Shown here: one piece after another, positions 50,806-58,251 of the stretch | Position numbering within the stretch: position 1 is the first letter of the stretch | Layout of the letters: the number at the start of each line of letters is the position of its first letter | NCBI GenBank assembly: GCA_040758635.1 | Contig: JBFLVI010000009.1 | Coordinates: forward strand, 1-64,000 | Direction: 5' to 3' | DNA length: 64,000 nt | Source of the DNA: Yes71-27 sp040758635 | GTDB taxonomy: Bacteria; Bacillota; Desulfotomaculia; Desulfotomaculales; Ammonificaceae | Notes under the pieces: model-generated | The model's input: the letters and a program-made list of their open reading frames with translations, nothing else | Database searches by the model: none | What the model was told of the DNA's origin: nothing | Made by a program: the position numbers and the translations under genes

Positions 50806-51844
50806 CGGCCCTCACCTCCTGGACGACGCTGATAACCTCCGGACACCTTTTGGCCGCTTCCCGCAGGGCCGACGCAGCCATCTCCGGCGGCGTCGGATTG
50901 ATGTAATAACCGGTGCCGAGCTCAAACCCGGCGATAATCGTCAGGCGGGGCAGAATCTCGATGTGCCAGTGGTATTCTTCGGTGGGGGAGTCGTTCACCG
51001 GAGCGGTGTGCAGAACCAGGTTGTACGGCGGGTCGTAAACCGTCCAGGCCAGGCGGCGCAAGCTTTCCCTCATGATCCGGGCCAGGTCGTGCACTTCCGC
51101 TTCGCTGATGTCGGCAAAGTCGTGCCGGTGAGCCTTGGGTACGATCCACATCTCAAAAGGAAACCGCGCCGCATAGGGCACAAAAGACAGGAAGTGGTGC
51201 CCTTCCACCACCACCCGCTTCCCGGTCTCAGCCTCGAACCGCCAGACGTCACAGAAAACGCAGCTTCCTTTCTCCTCCCGGTATGCCCGTACCCCGGTAA
51301 GTTCCGTGGTAATCTCCGCCGGCACCATCGGCAGGGCAATCAGCTGTGAGTGCGCGTGTTCCAGGGAAGCGCCGGCAACCGAACCCTTGTTCTTGAAAAT
51401 GGAAATGTATTTCAAACGCTTATCCCGGCGCAGGTCCAGGGATCGCGCCCGCCAGGCCCAGATCACCTCCGAGATCTGCCACTCCGTCTGGTTCACCAGG
51501 TTGGGCTCGTGGTCAGTCGTTTCGACAATTACCTCGTGCGCCCCCACACCGAATCGTTTAAGGTAAATCCCTTCCTCCTCAACCCGGTCGTCTTCCTCAA
51601 CGCGGCAAGCCGGGAACTTGTTGGGTACCGCTCTTACCCACCAGCCTGGTTCGTCGGGTCCGGTACCCAGTCTTCGAAAGGCTAAAACTTCCGGCGGTGT
51701 ATCCCCTTCGTGCCCTTCACACAGCGGGCAGCGCTCCTGCTTTTTCTGTTCGAGCGGCGGCCGGTAGTCGGTCGGGCGCTTCGCCCGCTCCGTACTCACC
51801 GCCACCCACCGGTCCACCACCGGGTCCTTACGCCACTCCGGCAA
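50798..51844 (-). CDS. galT: Galactose-1-phosphate uridylyltransferase
   Basis: From the TTG at 51844, with AAGGAGGT 7 nt upstream, the 348-residue protein starts MPEWRKDPVVDRWVAVSTER. The active-site motif HAHSQ (in LEHAHSQLIALPMVP) keeps both His of the usual HPHGQ pattern, but the middle residues differ. Zinc-site Cys are in RCPLCEGH and CVFCDVWRF. It may act on glucose or galactose phosphates in polysaccharide turnover, which fits its coupling to glgA. Confidence 0.92.
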   Translation of the reverse strand: MPEWRKDPVVDRWVAVSTERAKRPTDYRPPLEQKKQERCPLCEGHEGDTPPEVLAFRRLGTGPDEPGWWVRAVPNKFPACRVEEDDRVEEEGIYLKRFGVGAHEVIVETTDHEPNLVNQTEWQISEVIWAWRARSLDLRRDKRLKYISIFKNKGSVAGASLEHAHSQLIALPMVPAEITTELTGVRAYREEKGSCVFCDVWRFEAETGKRVVVEGHHFLSFVPYAARFPFEMWIVPKAHRHDFADISEAEVHDLARIMRESLRRLAWTVYDPPYNLVLHTAPVNDSPTEEYHWHIEILPRLTIIAGFELGTGYYINPTPPEMAASALREAAKRCPEVISVVQEVRAGV

Positions 51845-52115
51845 AACAATTACCTCCTTGAGCCCGATTCTCAGTCGTAGCTCCACTGGTTCCGGGAGCC
51901 ACCCGGTCTGGAACCCCCCGCAAGAGGCGGGGCAATTCCCTAAGCCTGGACTTTTATAGTCTTTTATTTTTAATATACCTAATATACTCTGTCCTTTCGA
52001 TTTACGCGTACAAAATAAAACTAAAAACTATTTTAACAATTATCCCGACCTGGATAAAGGGAGGAAAAAATCAACTTTTCCCGAAATAAGAAATACGCGA
52101 CAAGAAAGGAGGGAA

Positions 52116-52805
52116 ATGATGGCGAAAAGCCAGGAGGTTCAGATCAAAGGTACACCTGAGGGGCTGGTGATTTGCCTCAACCCTGCTGCGGATTTCGAGA
52201 GGCTGAAGCACAGCCTTGCCCAGCAACTGGAACGTGCCCGCGATTTCTTTGCCGGTGCGCGCTTTACCTTCTACCACGGAAAGAAGAAGCTGCCCGCAGA
52301 AAAGGCCGAGGAACTGCTGCGCCTCGTCGCCCAGTACGGCCTGGTTTACACCGAAGACATTGCTTTCCCGACCGTTCCCGCAGCAGCCCGCAGTAAACCG
52401 CTCGCCCGGGAAAAGACAACGGTCGGCTTGGCCCCCGAAACTGACGCACCTCGGGCCGGGGAACCGGCGACGGGGGTTCTCCCGGCCGGTGCCGAAGACG
52501 CCGTCTTAATCCGGAACAGCCTCCGCTCAGGCCAATCCGTTACAGCGACAAAACACGTCATCGTCACCGGCGACGTGCATCCAGGTGCATCCGTTACCGC
52601 CATCGGAAGCATCATCGTCCTCGGCAGTCTCCTGGGGACAGCCGCTGCCGGGATCGGCGGCAACAAATCGTCGGTGGTCGTCGCCCAGAAACTCGCACCG
52701 GCAGCGATTTCCATCGCCGGCATCGCCGGCACCCTGCCCGCCGAACCGCTGGTCAACGGGAAGGCAATCCTCCGGGCCGGCGAGATTGTCTACCTTACGA
52801 TATAA
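52116..52805 (+). CDS. minC: Septum site-determining protein MinC
   Basis: The 229-residue product has an N-terminal MinC_N domain (VQIKGTPEGLVICLNPAADF). A variable linker covers about residues 95-130. The C-terminal beta-helix domain follows (VTATKHVIVTGDVHPGASVT, GSIIVLGSLLGTAAAG). MinC blocks FtsZ assembly away from midcell. AAGGAGGG lies 2 nt before this ATG and 5 nt before the next one (52119), which is the better spaced start. No minD or minE is beside it. Confidence 0.93.
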   Translation: MMAKSQEVQIKGTPEGLVICLNPAADFERLKHSLAQQLERARDFFAGARFTFYHGKKKLPAEKAEELLRLVAQYGLVYTEDIAFPTVPAAARSKPLAREKTTVGLAPETDAPRAGEPATGVLPAGAEDAVLIRNSLRSGQSVTATKHVIVTGDVHPGASVTAIGSIIVLGSLLGTAAAGIGGNKSSVVVAQKLAPAAISIAGIAGTLPAEPLVNGKAILRAGEIVYLTI

Positions 52806-52841
52806 ACGGGGCCGGCAAACAGCTCCGTTCCGCAGGCGGCT

Positions 52842-53381
52842 TTACCTCCTGTTTTCTTCAAGGACCTTGCTGGCCAGCAGCAGCCCGCAGATCGACTTGG
52901 CGTCACAGATTTCGCCCCGGAAAGCCATCTCTACCGCCTGCTCCAGCGGAATCCGGACGACTTCGACAAACTCGCCGTCGTCCGGCGAAGCCGCGCACGG
53001 TGTGAGGCCGCTGGCCAGGTAAAGGTGGGTCAATTCACTCGAAAAACCGGGGGTGGAGTAAAACCGCCCCAGGCAGCGCCAGGAATCCGCCGTATAACCG
53101 GTTTCTTCTACCAGTTCCCGGCGGGCGCAGGCCTCGGGATTTTCTCCCGCCTCGATTTTCCCGGCTGGTATCTCTACTAGTTCCCGCCCGGCGGGATGCC
53201 GGTACTGGCGCACCATGACAACCTCCTTTGCGCTGGTGATGGCTACGACGGCCACAGCGCCCGAATACTCTACTACTTCCCGGGTGGTGCTGCGCCCGTC
53301 GGGCAGGAGCACCGTATCCACCCGAACGTTCAGGATCCTACCCCGGAAAACGTACTCCGACCGCAAAGTCTTCTCCTCCAT
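52842..53381 (-). CDS. Nudix hydrolase, ADP-ribose pyrophosphatase type
   Basis: The 179-residue protein has the Nudix box GKIEAGENPEACARRELVEE followed by TGY, with the REUxEExGU core complete. The N-terminal EKTLRSEYVFRGRILNVRVD and the RQYRHPAGRELVEIPAG stretch are typical of NudF/ADP-ribose pyrophosphatases. It probably splits ADP-ribose to AMP and ribose 5-phosphate. It runs antiparallel to minC. Confidence 0.92.
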   Translation of the reverse strand: MEEKTLRSEYVFRGRILNVRVDTVLLPDGRSTTREVVEYSGAVAVVAITSAKEVVMVRQYRHPAGRELVEIPAGKIEAGENPEACARRELVEETGYTADSWRCLGRFYSTPGFSSELTHLYLASGLTPCAASPDDGEFVEVVRIPLEQAVEMAFRGEICDAKSICGLLLASKVLEENRR

Positions 53382-53397
53382 TAAGGCCCGTCCCCCT

Positions 53398-54051
53398 TTA
53401 TTCGGCAGCTTTTAAAGCGGCACGCAATGCGCTTACCCCTGCCTGGGCAAGCACCACGCAGTCTTCGGTACTCAGGTAGCCGGATACCGTGGCGTCAAAA
53501 AGCACCCCGCCGTTCGCCGGGAACTCCTCGTCACCACCCCAGATGATGAAGGTCAGCGGCACCCGCGGCAGGGCCGGCACTTCTACCGCCGCGTCCCCGA
53601 AGGGCACGGCCGTCCCGCCCAGCCGCACTCCCGCCCGCAGAAGCAGGTGCGGTTCCGACCCGAAAGCCGCCACCAGCGGCCGGATCACGCGATGCGAAAA
53701 GGGAGTGTTATAGATAAAGCCGTCCGGCAGTTCCTTGAAGGAGATCTTTTCCCCTCCGGGCAACTCGCCGGAAGCCCGCGTCAGGTAATGCAACAGGAGA
53801 ATTTCGGTCACGGCGGGGATTTCTTCGCCTTCCTGCACCGGCAGGACATATTCCCGGCCGAAAAAGGGGACGACCAGCCTCCCCGCGTTGTTCATGAGCA
53901 CTCCCGCCTTGAGCGCCATGACCGACGGAAGGCCCTGGGCGAAGTCTTCCCGCGCCATTGCAAGCGCCGTTTTTACGTTAATCATTTCCCATCCCTTCTC
54001 ACAATCCGCGACAAACTTCATCTTCGCGGTCAAAGACGCCTGGTCCTGCAT
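53398..54051 (-). CDS. DUF3786 protein
   Basis: From the ATG at 54051 the product has 217 residues with MINVKTALAMAREDFAQGLP, EILLLHYLTRASGELPGGEK, PDGFIYNTPFSHRVIRPLV and PLTFIIWGGDEEFPANGGVL. This matches the DUF3786 family found in acetogens and sulfate reducers, of unknown function; some members are linked to corrinoid or cofactor proteins. The frame is open to 54096. It shares a 57-bp divergent promoter region with hsp20. Confidence 0.82.
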   Translation of the reverse strand: MQDQASLTAKMKFVADCEKGWEMINVKTALAMAREDFAQGLPSVMALKAGVLMNNAGRLVVPFFGREYVLPVQEGEEIPAVTEILLLHYLTRASGELPGGEKISFKELPDGFIYNTPFSHRVIRPLVAAFGSEPHLLLRAGVRLGGTAVPFGDAAVEVPALPRVPLTFIIWGGDEEFPANGGVLFDATVSGYLSTEDCVVLAQAGVSALRAALKAAE

Positions 54052-54108
54052 ACACCACCCTTTTCTTTGGGTATAGCTAAAGAAGAAAAAACACAAGGAG
54101 GAATGGCC

Positions 54109-54558
54109 ATGGCGTTGAGGCGGCGCGATCCTTTCGGCGAGATTTCCAACCTGCGGGAGCAGATGAACCGCCTGTGGGACGTTTTACGTCCCGGCCTGGG
54201 TTTTCGCTGGGGAGCCCCCGGGGAAATGGCCGCCCCACGGATGGATATCTACCAGACGGAAAACGAGATGGTGGCGGTGGCCGAAATCCCGGGCCTCGAA
54301 TCCAAAGACGACATCGAGGTGACCGTCACCGAAGACACGCTGACCCTGCGGGGCGAATTGAAGCGCGGCTATGAAGAACGGGAAGAGAACCTCTTCCACA
54401 CGGAACGCTATTACGGGGCTTTCAGCAGGACTCTGACGCTCCCGGTCGAAGTGAAACCTGAGGAAGCGTCGGCCAGTTACAGAAACGGCGTCCTGGAAAT
54501 CCGGATGCCGAAAACCGAAGCCGGCAGACGCCGATCAGTTCGGGTACCGATCCACTGA
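54109..54558 (+). CDS. Hsp20/alpha-crystallin small heat shock protein
   Basis: The 149-residue chaperone has an N-terminal region (RDPFGEISNLREQMNRLWDV), an alpha-crystallin domain (PRMDIYQTENEMVAVAEIPG, DTLTLRGELKRGYEE, GAFSRTLTLPVEVKPEEASA) and a short C-terminal tail with VPIH. AAGGAGG lies 7 nt before the ATG at 54109, while the ATG at 54103 is too close. No CIRCE palindrome is seen. A terminator hairpin follows. Confidence 0.94.
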   Translation: MALRRRDPFGEISNLREQMNRLWDVLRPGLGFRWGAPGEMAAPRMDIYQTENEMVAVAEIPGLESKDDIEVTVTEDTLTLRGELKRGYEEREENLFHTERYYGAFSRTLTLPVEVKPEEASASYRNGVLEIRMPKTEAGRRRSVRVPIH

Positions 54559-54604
54559 TACCTGCCGAACCTCTGCATCAAGGTAGCTTTTTCGACTAAC
54601 GTCA

Positions 54605-54629
54605 GACGGGGCAGCGGTATCGCCCCGTC
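54605..54629 (+). terminator. Hairpin terminator after hsp20
   Basis: GACGGGGC and GCCCCGTC pair around a 9-nt loop in the gap between convergent genes. The T-run after it is weak on the plus strand. Confidence 0.55.
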
Positions 54630-54667
54630 ATGTGTTCCTTTCCCCGTCCCGAAAGAGGCCGGTGCGG

Positions 54668-55021
54668 CTATGGTCCCGTTCCCCGCCTGGCCCTGACCTG
54701 CTGCAGGAGTTCGTCCACCACCGGCAGCCTTCCGGCGGCAACGACCTCTTCCCCTACCGCCACCACCGGTAGAGCAAGCCCGGCGGTACGGACGCGCGCG
54801 GCCAGCGCCGCCGCAGCCGGGTGCTCCGGGGCGCTGAAATCCTGGTAGACCAGGCGGACACCATCGCCGAAGCTCTTTGCCAGTGCTTTTCGGTAAAAGT
54901 AGTAACTCAGCGGGAGCACGGCCGAGCACCCGCGAGGCGGTCAGCCGGGGCGGTCGCCGCGCGCCGGAATGTCGCCGAAGATCCAAACCACAAGTGCCAC
55001 CTGGAAGCCACCCCTCTTCAT
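54668..55021 (-). CDS. Thioredoxin-fold protein with in-frame TGA (selenoprotein candidate)
   Basis: A single minus-strand frame runs from an ATG at 55021 to a stop at 54668, broken only by TGA at 54943-54941. Read through, it gives 117 residues. These are a first strand (FQVALVVWIFGD), then GDRPG-TGA-PPRGC, a long helix (LPLSYYFYRKALAKSFGDG), a second strand (VRLVYQDF), a helix, strands PVVAVGEE and VVAAGRLP, and a last helix. That order is a thioredoxin fold, and the TGA sits where the redox Cys comes, four residues before Cys32. Seven nt after the TGA lies a stem-loop (GCGGG and CCCGC) in the range of a bacterial SECIS. If it is a plain stop, a shorter protein could start at GTG 54919. The ribosome site upstream of the ATG is weak. 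Confidence 0.55.
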
Positions 55022-55520
55022 TGTAACACCGCCGCCGTTTCCGGGAAACCCTCCGCGGATGGTTACTGGGTTCCTGCGCCGCGGCGGCTCCTCTTGTGCC
55101 CCCGGCAAGCCGGTGTGCTAACACACGAGCACCTGCCGCTCACCCAGAGCGTCCTTCTCCACCCGGAAATCGGTCACCCTTTTCCCTCGCTTACACCGGG
55201 GCTAAAACTTAAATCACCAGGATCAAGTCCGGTACGTTTTGTCGGGGTGGTTTTTCTCAGCCTCACATAACTCTTGTTCCCTGCGTCAGCAGCACCACAA
55301 ACAACACACCGCTCGACAACTGCCCCCAAAATTCTTGACAGTCCATCTCCTTCTGAACTTCTGATTTCTGACTTCCGACCGGACATCCCCTCCCGGAAGT
55401 AAAAAAGGGACCGGCTGCCGCTCGCGGCGCAGATCCCTTTTGTGTTCAGACAAGCCCCGGATCCCGAACCATTTCCGCTTCTCAAGGGATTCTATTCAGT
55501 CGTCAGGAGAATTATGCGCG
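55022..55520. other. 499-bp region between htpX and the thioredoxin-fold gene, no gene seen
   Basis: No frame has both a ribosome-binding site and protein-like sequence. A stretch at 55345-55382 is made of 7-bp units (TTCTGAT TTCTGAC TTCCGAC) without a partner arm. The htpX terminator lies at 55401-55441. Confidence 0.6.
55401..55441 (-). terminator. Strong terminator after htpX, usable from both sides
   Basis: AAAGGGA pairs with TCCCTTT and encloses a second stem (CTGCCG / CGGCGC-type). It is followed by T6 on the minus strand and by TTTTGTGTT on the plus strand. Confidence 0.85.
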
Positions 55521-56366
55521 TTACAGGGACATCGCCCGGAGGCGCTTCACGCGCTCGGCGATGGGCGGATGGGTGCTGAACAACCGGGCAAAACTCTCGC
55601 CGGAAAGCGGGTTTACGATGAAAAGATGTGACGCTGCCGGGTTCACCTGCATCGGAACCCGCCGCGCCGCTTGCTCCAGCTTTACCAATGCCCGAGCCAG
55701 ACCATCTGCCCGCCCCGCGATGCGGGCGCCGGTCGCGTCCGCGTTGAACTCCCCGGCACGGGAAATCGCCATCTGAATGAGCAGCGCGGCCAGTGGAGCC
55801 ACAATCGCCAAAACCAGGGCTCCCAGAGGATTGCCTCCTTCCTCGTCGTCCCGGCCAAACCCAAAAATCATTCCCCAGCGGATCATGTCCGCGACCATGG
55901 TGATGGCTCCCGCCAGGGTTGCGGCAATGGCCCCCGTCAGGGTGTCGCGGTTCTTGATGTGGGCCAGTTCGTGGGCCAGCACCCCCTCAACCTCCGTCTT
56001 ATCCAAAAGGTGGAGCAGCCCTTCGGTTACCGCCACCGCCGCGTTTTGCGGGTTCCGCCCGGTGGCGAAAGCGTTCGGCTGGGATGAAGGGGTGAGAAAA
56101 ACCTTAGGCATCGGCAGCCCGGCCCGCTGGCTCAGGCGTTCAATCATAGCGTAAATCTCGGGCGCCTCGCTCCGGCTCAGCGGCCGGGACCGGGTCATTT
56201 TTATCGCAATCTTATCGCTGTAATAATAGGTAAAGAAATTCATTCCGAGGGCGATCAGGAAGAAAATGACCGCTCCCTGAGGTCCGAGAAAAGACCGGCC
56301 GATCAACACCAGAATTACTGAAAGAACCGCCATCAACAGCCATACCCGCATTCTGTTCAAAGACAT
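55521..56366 (-). CDS. htpX: Membrane zinc metalloprotease HtpX
   Basis: The product is about 281 residues. HtpX is an M48 protease that helps degrade damaged membrane proteins. The zinc motif HELAHIKN is at about residues 130-137, with the third ligand Glu in GEFNADATGARI. Four hydrophobic segments are visible (VWLLMAVLSVILVLIG, VIFFLIALGMNFFTYYY, LTGAIAATLAGAITMVADMI, ALVLAIVAPLAALLIQMA). GGGAGGG directly abuts the ATG at 56366, so the TTG at 56360 (6 nt away) is an alternative start. Confidence 0.95.
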   Translation of the reverse strand: MSLNRMRVWLLMAVLSVILVLIGRSFLGPQGAVIFFLIALGMNFFTYYYSDKIAIKMTRSRPLSRSEAPEIYAMIERLSQRAGLPMPKVFLTPSSQPNAFATGRNPQNAAVAVTEGLLHLLDKTEVEGVLAHELAHIKNRDTLTGAIAATLAGAITMVADMIRWGMIFGFGRDDEEGGNPLGALVLAIVAPLAALLIQMAISRAGEFNADATGARIAGRADGLARALVKLEQAARRVPMQVNPAASHLFIVNPLSGESFARLFSTHPPIAERVKRLRAMSL

Positions 56367-56456
56367 CCCTCCCGGAAATGGAATCAAACAAAAACCCTAT
56401 ACTCTATTATAGGGTTAAACAAGACACCGTTCAATTCGGACCGGTTTTGTCTGCTG

Positions 56457-57272
56457 CTAAACCTGAAGCGCGTAGGCCTGGTCCTTTCCGGCAGCTTTCG
56501 CGGCCAACAGGTAGTAATCAGCCCTGCGCAGCAGGTCTTCGGCGGTCGTGGCGTCCTGCGGGTAGGTGACCACGCCCAGGCTGATGCTCATTCCGACGCT
56601 TTTCACGGCGTTGCGCAACCTTTCGGCGGTGGCCCACGCCGAACGGGCATCGGCACTGGTCAGGATGATTGCAAATTCGTCGCCGCCGTAACGCACCACC
56701 ACGTCCTCCTGCCGGAGCGCTCCCCGAATCGTCTTGGCAACGGTCTGTATGAGAACGTCGCCGGCAATGTGGCCGTGCTTGTCGTTATAGGTTTTGAAGT
56801 CATCTATATCAAGCATGATTACCGAAACCGGCAAATTATACCTTCTTGCCCGCGCAACTTCCGCGTTTAACCGGTCAAATAAATAACGGCGGTTGAAAAC
56901 GCCGGTCAGGGAATCGGTTACCACAAGCTGCTGCAGGTTGTCGATCAGGTCGCGAAGCTCCGCTTCTTTGTTCCGCCCGTACTCGAACAGCAAGCCGATG
57001 AATAGCGAGACGCCTCCCAGCACCACCGCCGCCCACAGCTCGCTGCTTGCTCTTGTCCAGAGCGCAACGATACTTATGAGGACACTGCTTACGATTGTTG
57101 CGGCCACAGTCCCCCTCAGTCCCCAGATGAACCCAAGCAACGCCGCCGGGATCACGTAAAGGGCCCAGGCTTCTCTACCTATGGGTACGTCGGCCAACAG
57201 GCGCAGCAAAACCGGAAGCACCCAAAAAAACACCAGGATGGTCACTTGACGGAGTCCAAAACCGACCCCCAC
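56457..57272 (-). CDS. Membrane-bound diguanylate cyclase (GGDEF)
   Basis: From the GTG at 57272 the product has 271 residues. It has four or five membrane segments (about residues 10-115) and a GGDEF domain (about 135-271). The active-site loop RYGGDEFAIIL is intact and an RxxD inhibition site (RQED) lies five residues before it. The protein should therefore make cyclic di-GMP and be held back by it. The frame continues upstream to 57353, but GAGGGGTG fits the GTG start. It is divergent from aprB. Confidence 0.9.
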   Translation of the reverse strand: MGVGFGLRQVTILVFFWVLPVLLRLLADVPIGREAWALYVIPAALLGFIWGLRGTVAATIVSSVLISIVALWTRASSELWAAVVLGGVSLFIGLLFEYGRNKEAELRDLIDNLQQLVVTDSLTGVFNRRYLFDRLNAEVARARRYNLPVSVIMLDIDDFKTYNDKHGHIAGDVLIQTVAKTIRGALRQEDVVVRYGGDEFAIILTSADARSAWATAERLRNAVKSVGMSISLGVVTYPQDATTAEDLLRRADYYLLAAKAAGKDQAYALQV

Positions 57273-57780
57273 GGATTCACCCCTCGCCCGCGGTATTATT
57301 AATGCTTTTCGGTAGAACACAAAATTTTCCTGCAAGTTTTCACAAAAATTCAATACAAAATCTTGGTTTTTACTTTATATCAAATAAAAAACGCGTGGCA
57401 AGATGCGGTTAGAAATTGAGTACAAAAAATTAACCAACTGCTTGACAAGCCAGAACGACATTGTTAAAATGGACACAAACACCCGCTGGCCCCGAGAAAC
57501 CTTCTTATAGAGGGCTGTCTGAAACAGATTAGAGGTTCTGGCCAAAAGGTGGATCTTTTCTCGTGTCGAAGCCGGGCTATCTGGTGGTATTTGTACGGAA
57601 TATCACAAAGTCTGCCAAGCGAGTACCTTTGTTTTGATACTCACCACAAGCTACCTTGCATGTATTCTTATGTTTTTGAAGGAGGTGGTCAAAGCAGAAG
57701 ATTAGCGCTGTTCTACCTCTCAAGTACCCCCAAGATAACAAGGCTCAAACAGAACCAAAAATATTTGAGGAGGTTGAGTT
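57273..57780. other. 508-bp divergent region holding the apr promoter and long leader
   Basis: The left part (57273-57440) is AT-rich. From the promoter at 57442 a leader of about 300 nt runs to aprB. It contains the GATTAGAGGTT motif (57522-57532) and a strong AAGGAGGTGG at 57679-57688 that is followed by only a six-codon frame. No known riboswitch class is recognised. Confidence 0.6.
57442..57470 (+). promoter_or_regulatory. Sigma-A promoter for aprBA
   Basis: TTGACA (57442-57447), a 17-nt spacer and TAAAAT (57465-57470) are near consensus. The expected start is at about 57477, giving a leader of about 300 nt before aprB. It is the best promoter visible in the window. Confidence 0.8.
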
Positions 57781-58230
57781 ATGCCTGCATTCGTAATCGC
57801 CGAAAAGTGCGACGGTTGCAAGGGCCAGGATAAGACCGCGTGCATGTACATCTGCCCCAACGACCTGATGGTCCTCGATAAAGAGCGCATGAAATCCTAC
57901 CAGCGCGACCCGCAGTTGTGCTGGGAGTGCCTTTGCTGTGCCAAGATCTGCCCCCAGCAGGCCATTGACGTGAGAGGGTACGCCGACTTCGTGCCGATGG
58001 GTTCGGCCTGCGTCCCGCTCCGGGGCTCCCAGGACATTATGTGGACCATCAAGTTCCGTGACGGCGAAGTAAAGCGCTTCAAGTTCCCCATCCGCACCAC
58101 ACCAGAAGGCGGCGCAGTTCCCGACGGCGGCTACGGCCCCGGCTCCAAAGCCAATGACATCAACGACCAGTACCTGTTCACCGAACCCGAATCTGCCGGG
58201 TTTGATCTCGCTACCCTTTCCTTAAAATAG
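57781..58230 (+). CDS. aprB: Adenylylsulfate reductase beta subunit
   Basis: The 149-residue iron-sulfur subunit carries electrons to AprA. Two 4Fe-4S clusters are bound by Cys10, 13, 21 and 25 (CDGCKGQDKTACMYIC) and by Cys47, 50, 53 and 57 (CWECLCCAKIC). The C-terminal tail from about residue 100 wraps around AprA. TGAGGAGGTTGAG lies before the ATG. It is followed by aprA 21 nt later, and the pair acts in the reduction of APS to sulfite. Confidence 0.97.
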   Translation: MPAFVIAEKCDGCKGQDKTACMYICPNDLMVLDKERMKSYQRDPQLCWECLCCAKICPQQAIDVRGYADFVPMGSACVPLRGSQDIMWTIKFRDGEVKRFKFPIRTTPEGGAVPDGGYGPGSKANDINDQYLFTEPESAGFDLATLSLK

Positions 58231-58251
58231 TTGACGGAGGAGGTTAAAAGA

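Noticed and set aside
54060..54110. CIRCE heat-shock operator before hsp20
   Set aside because: No TTAGCACTC-type inverted repeat is present.
55174..55485. 103-codon frame on the minus strand
   Set aside because: No ribosome-binding site; it runs across the htpX terminator and the heptamer stretch.
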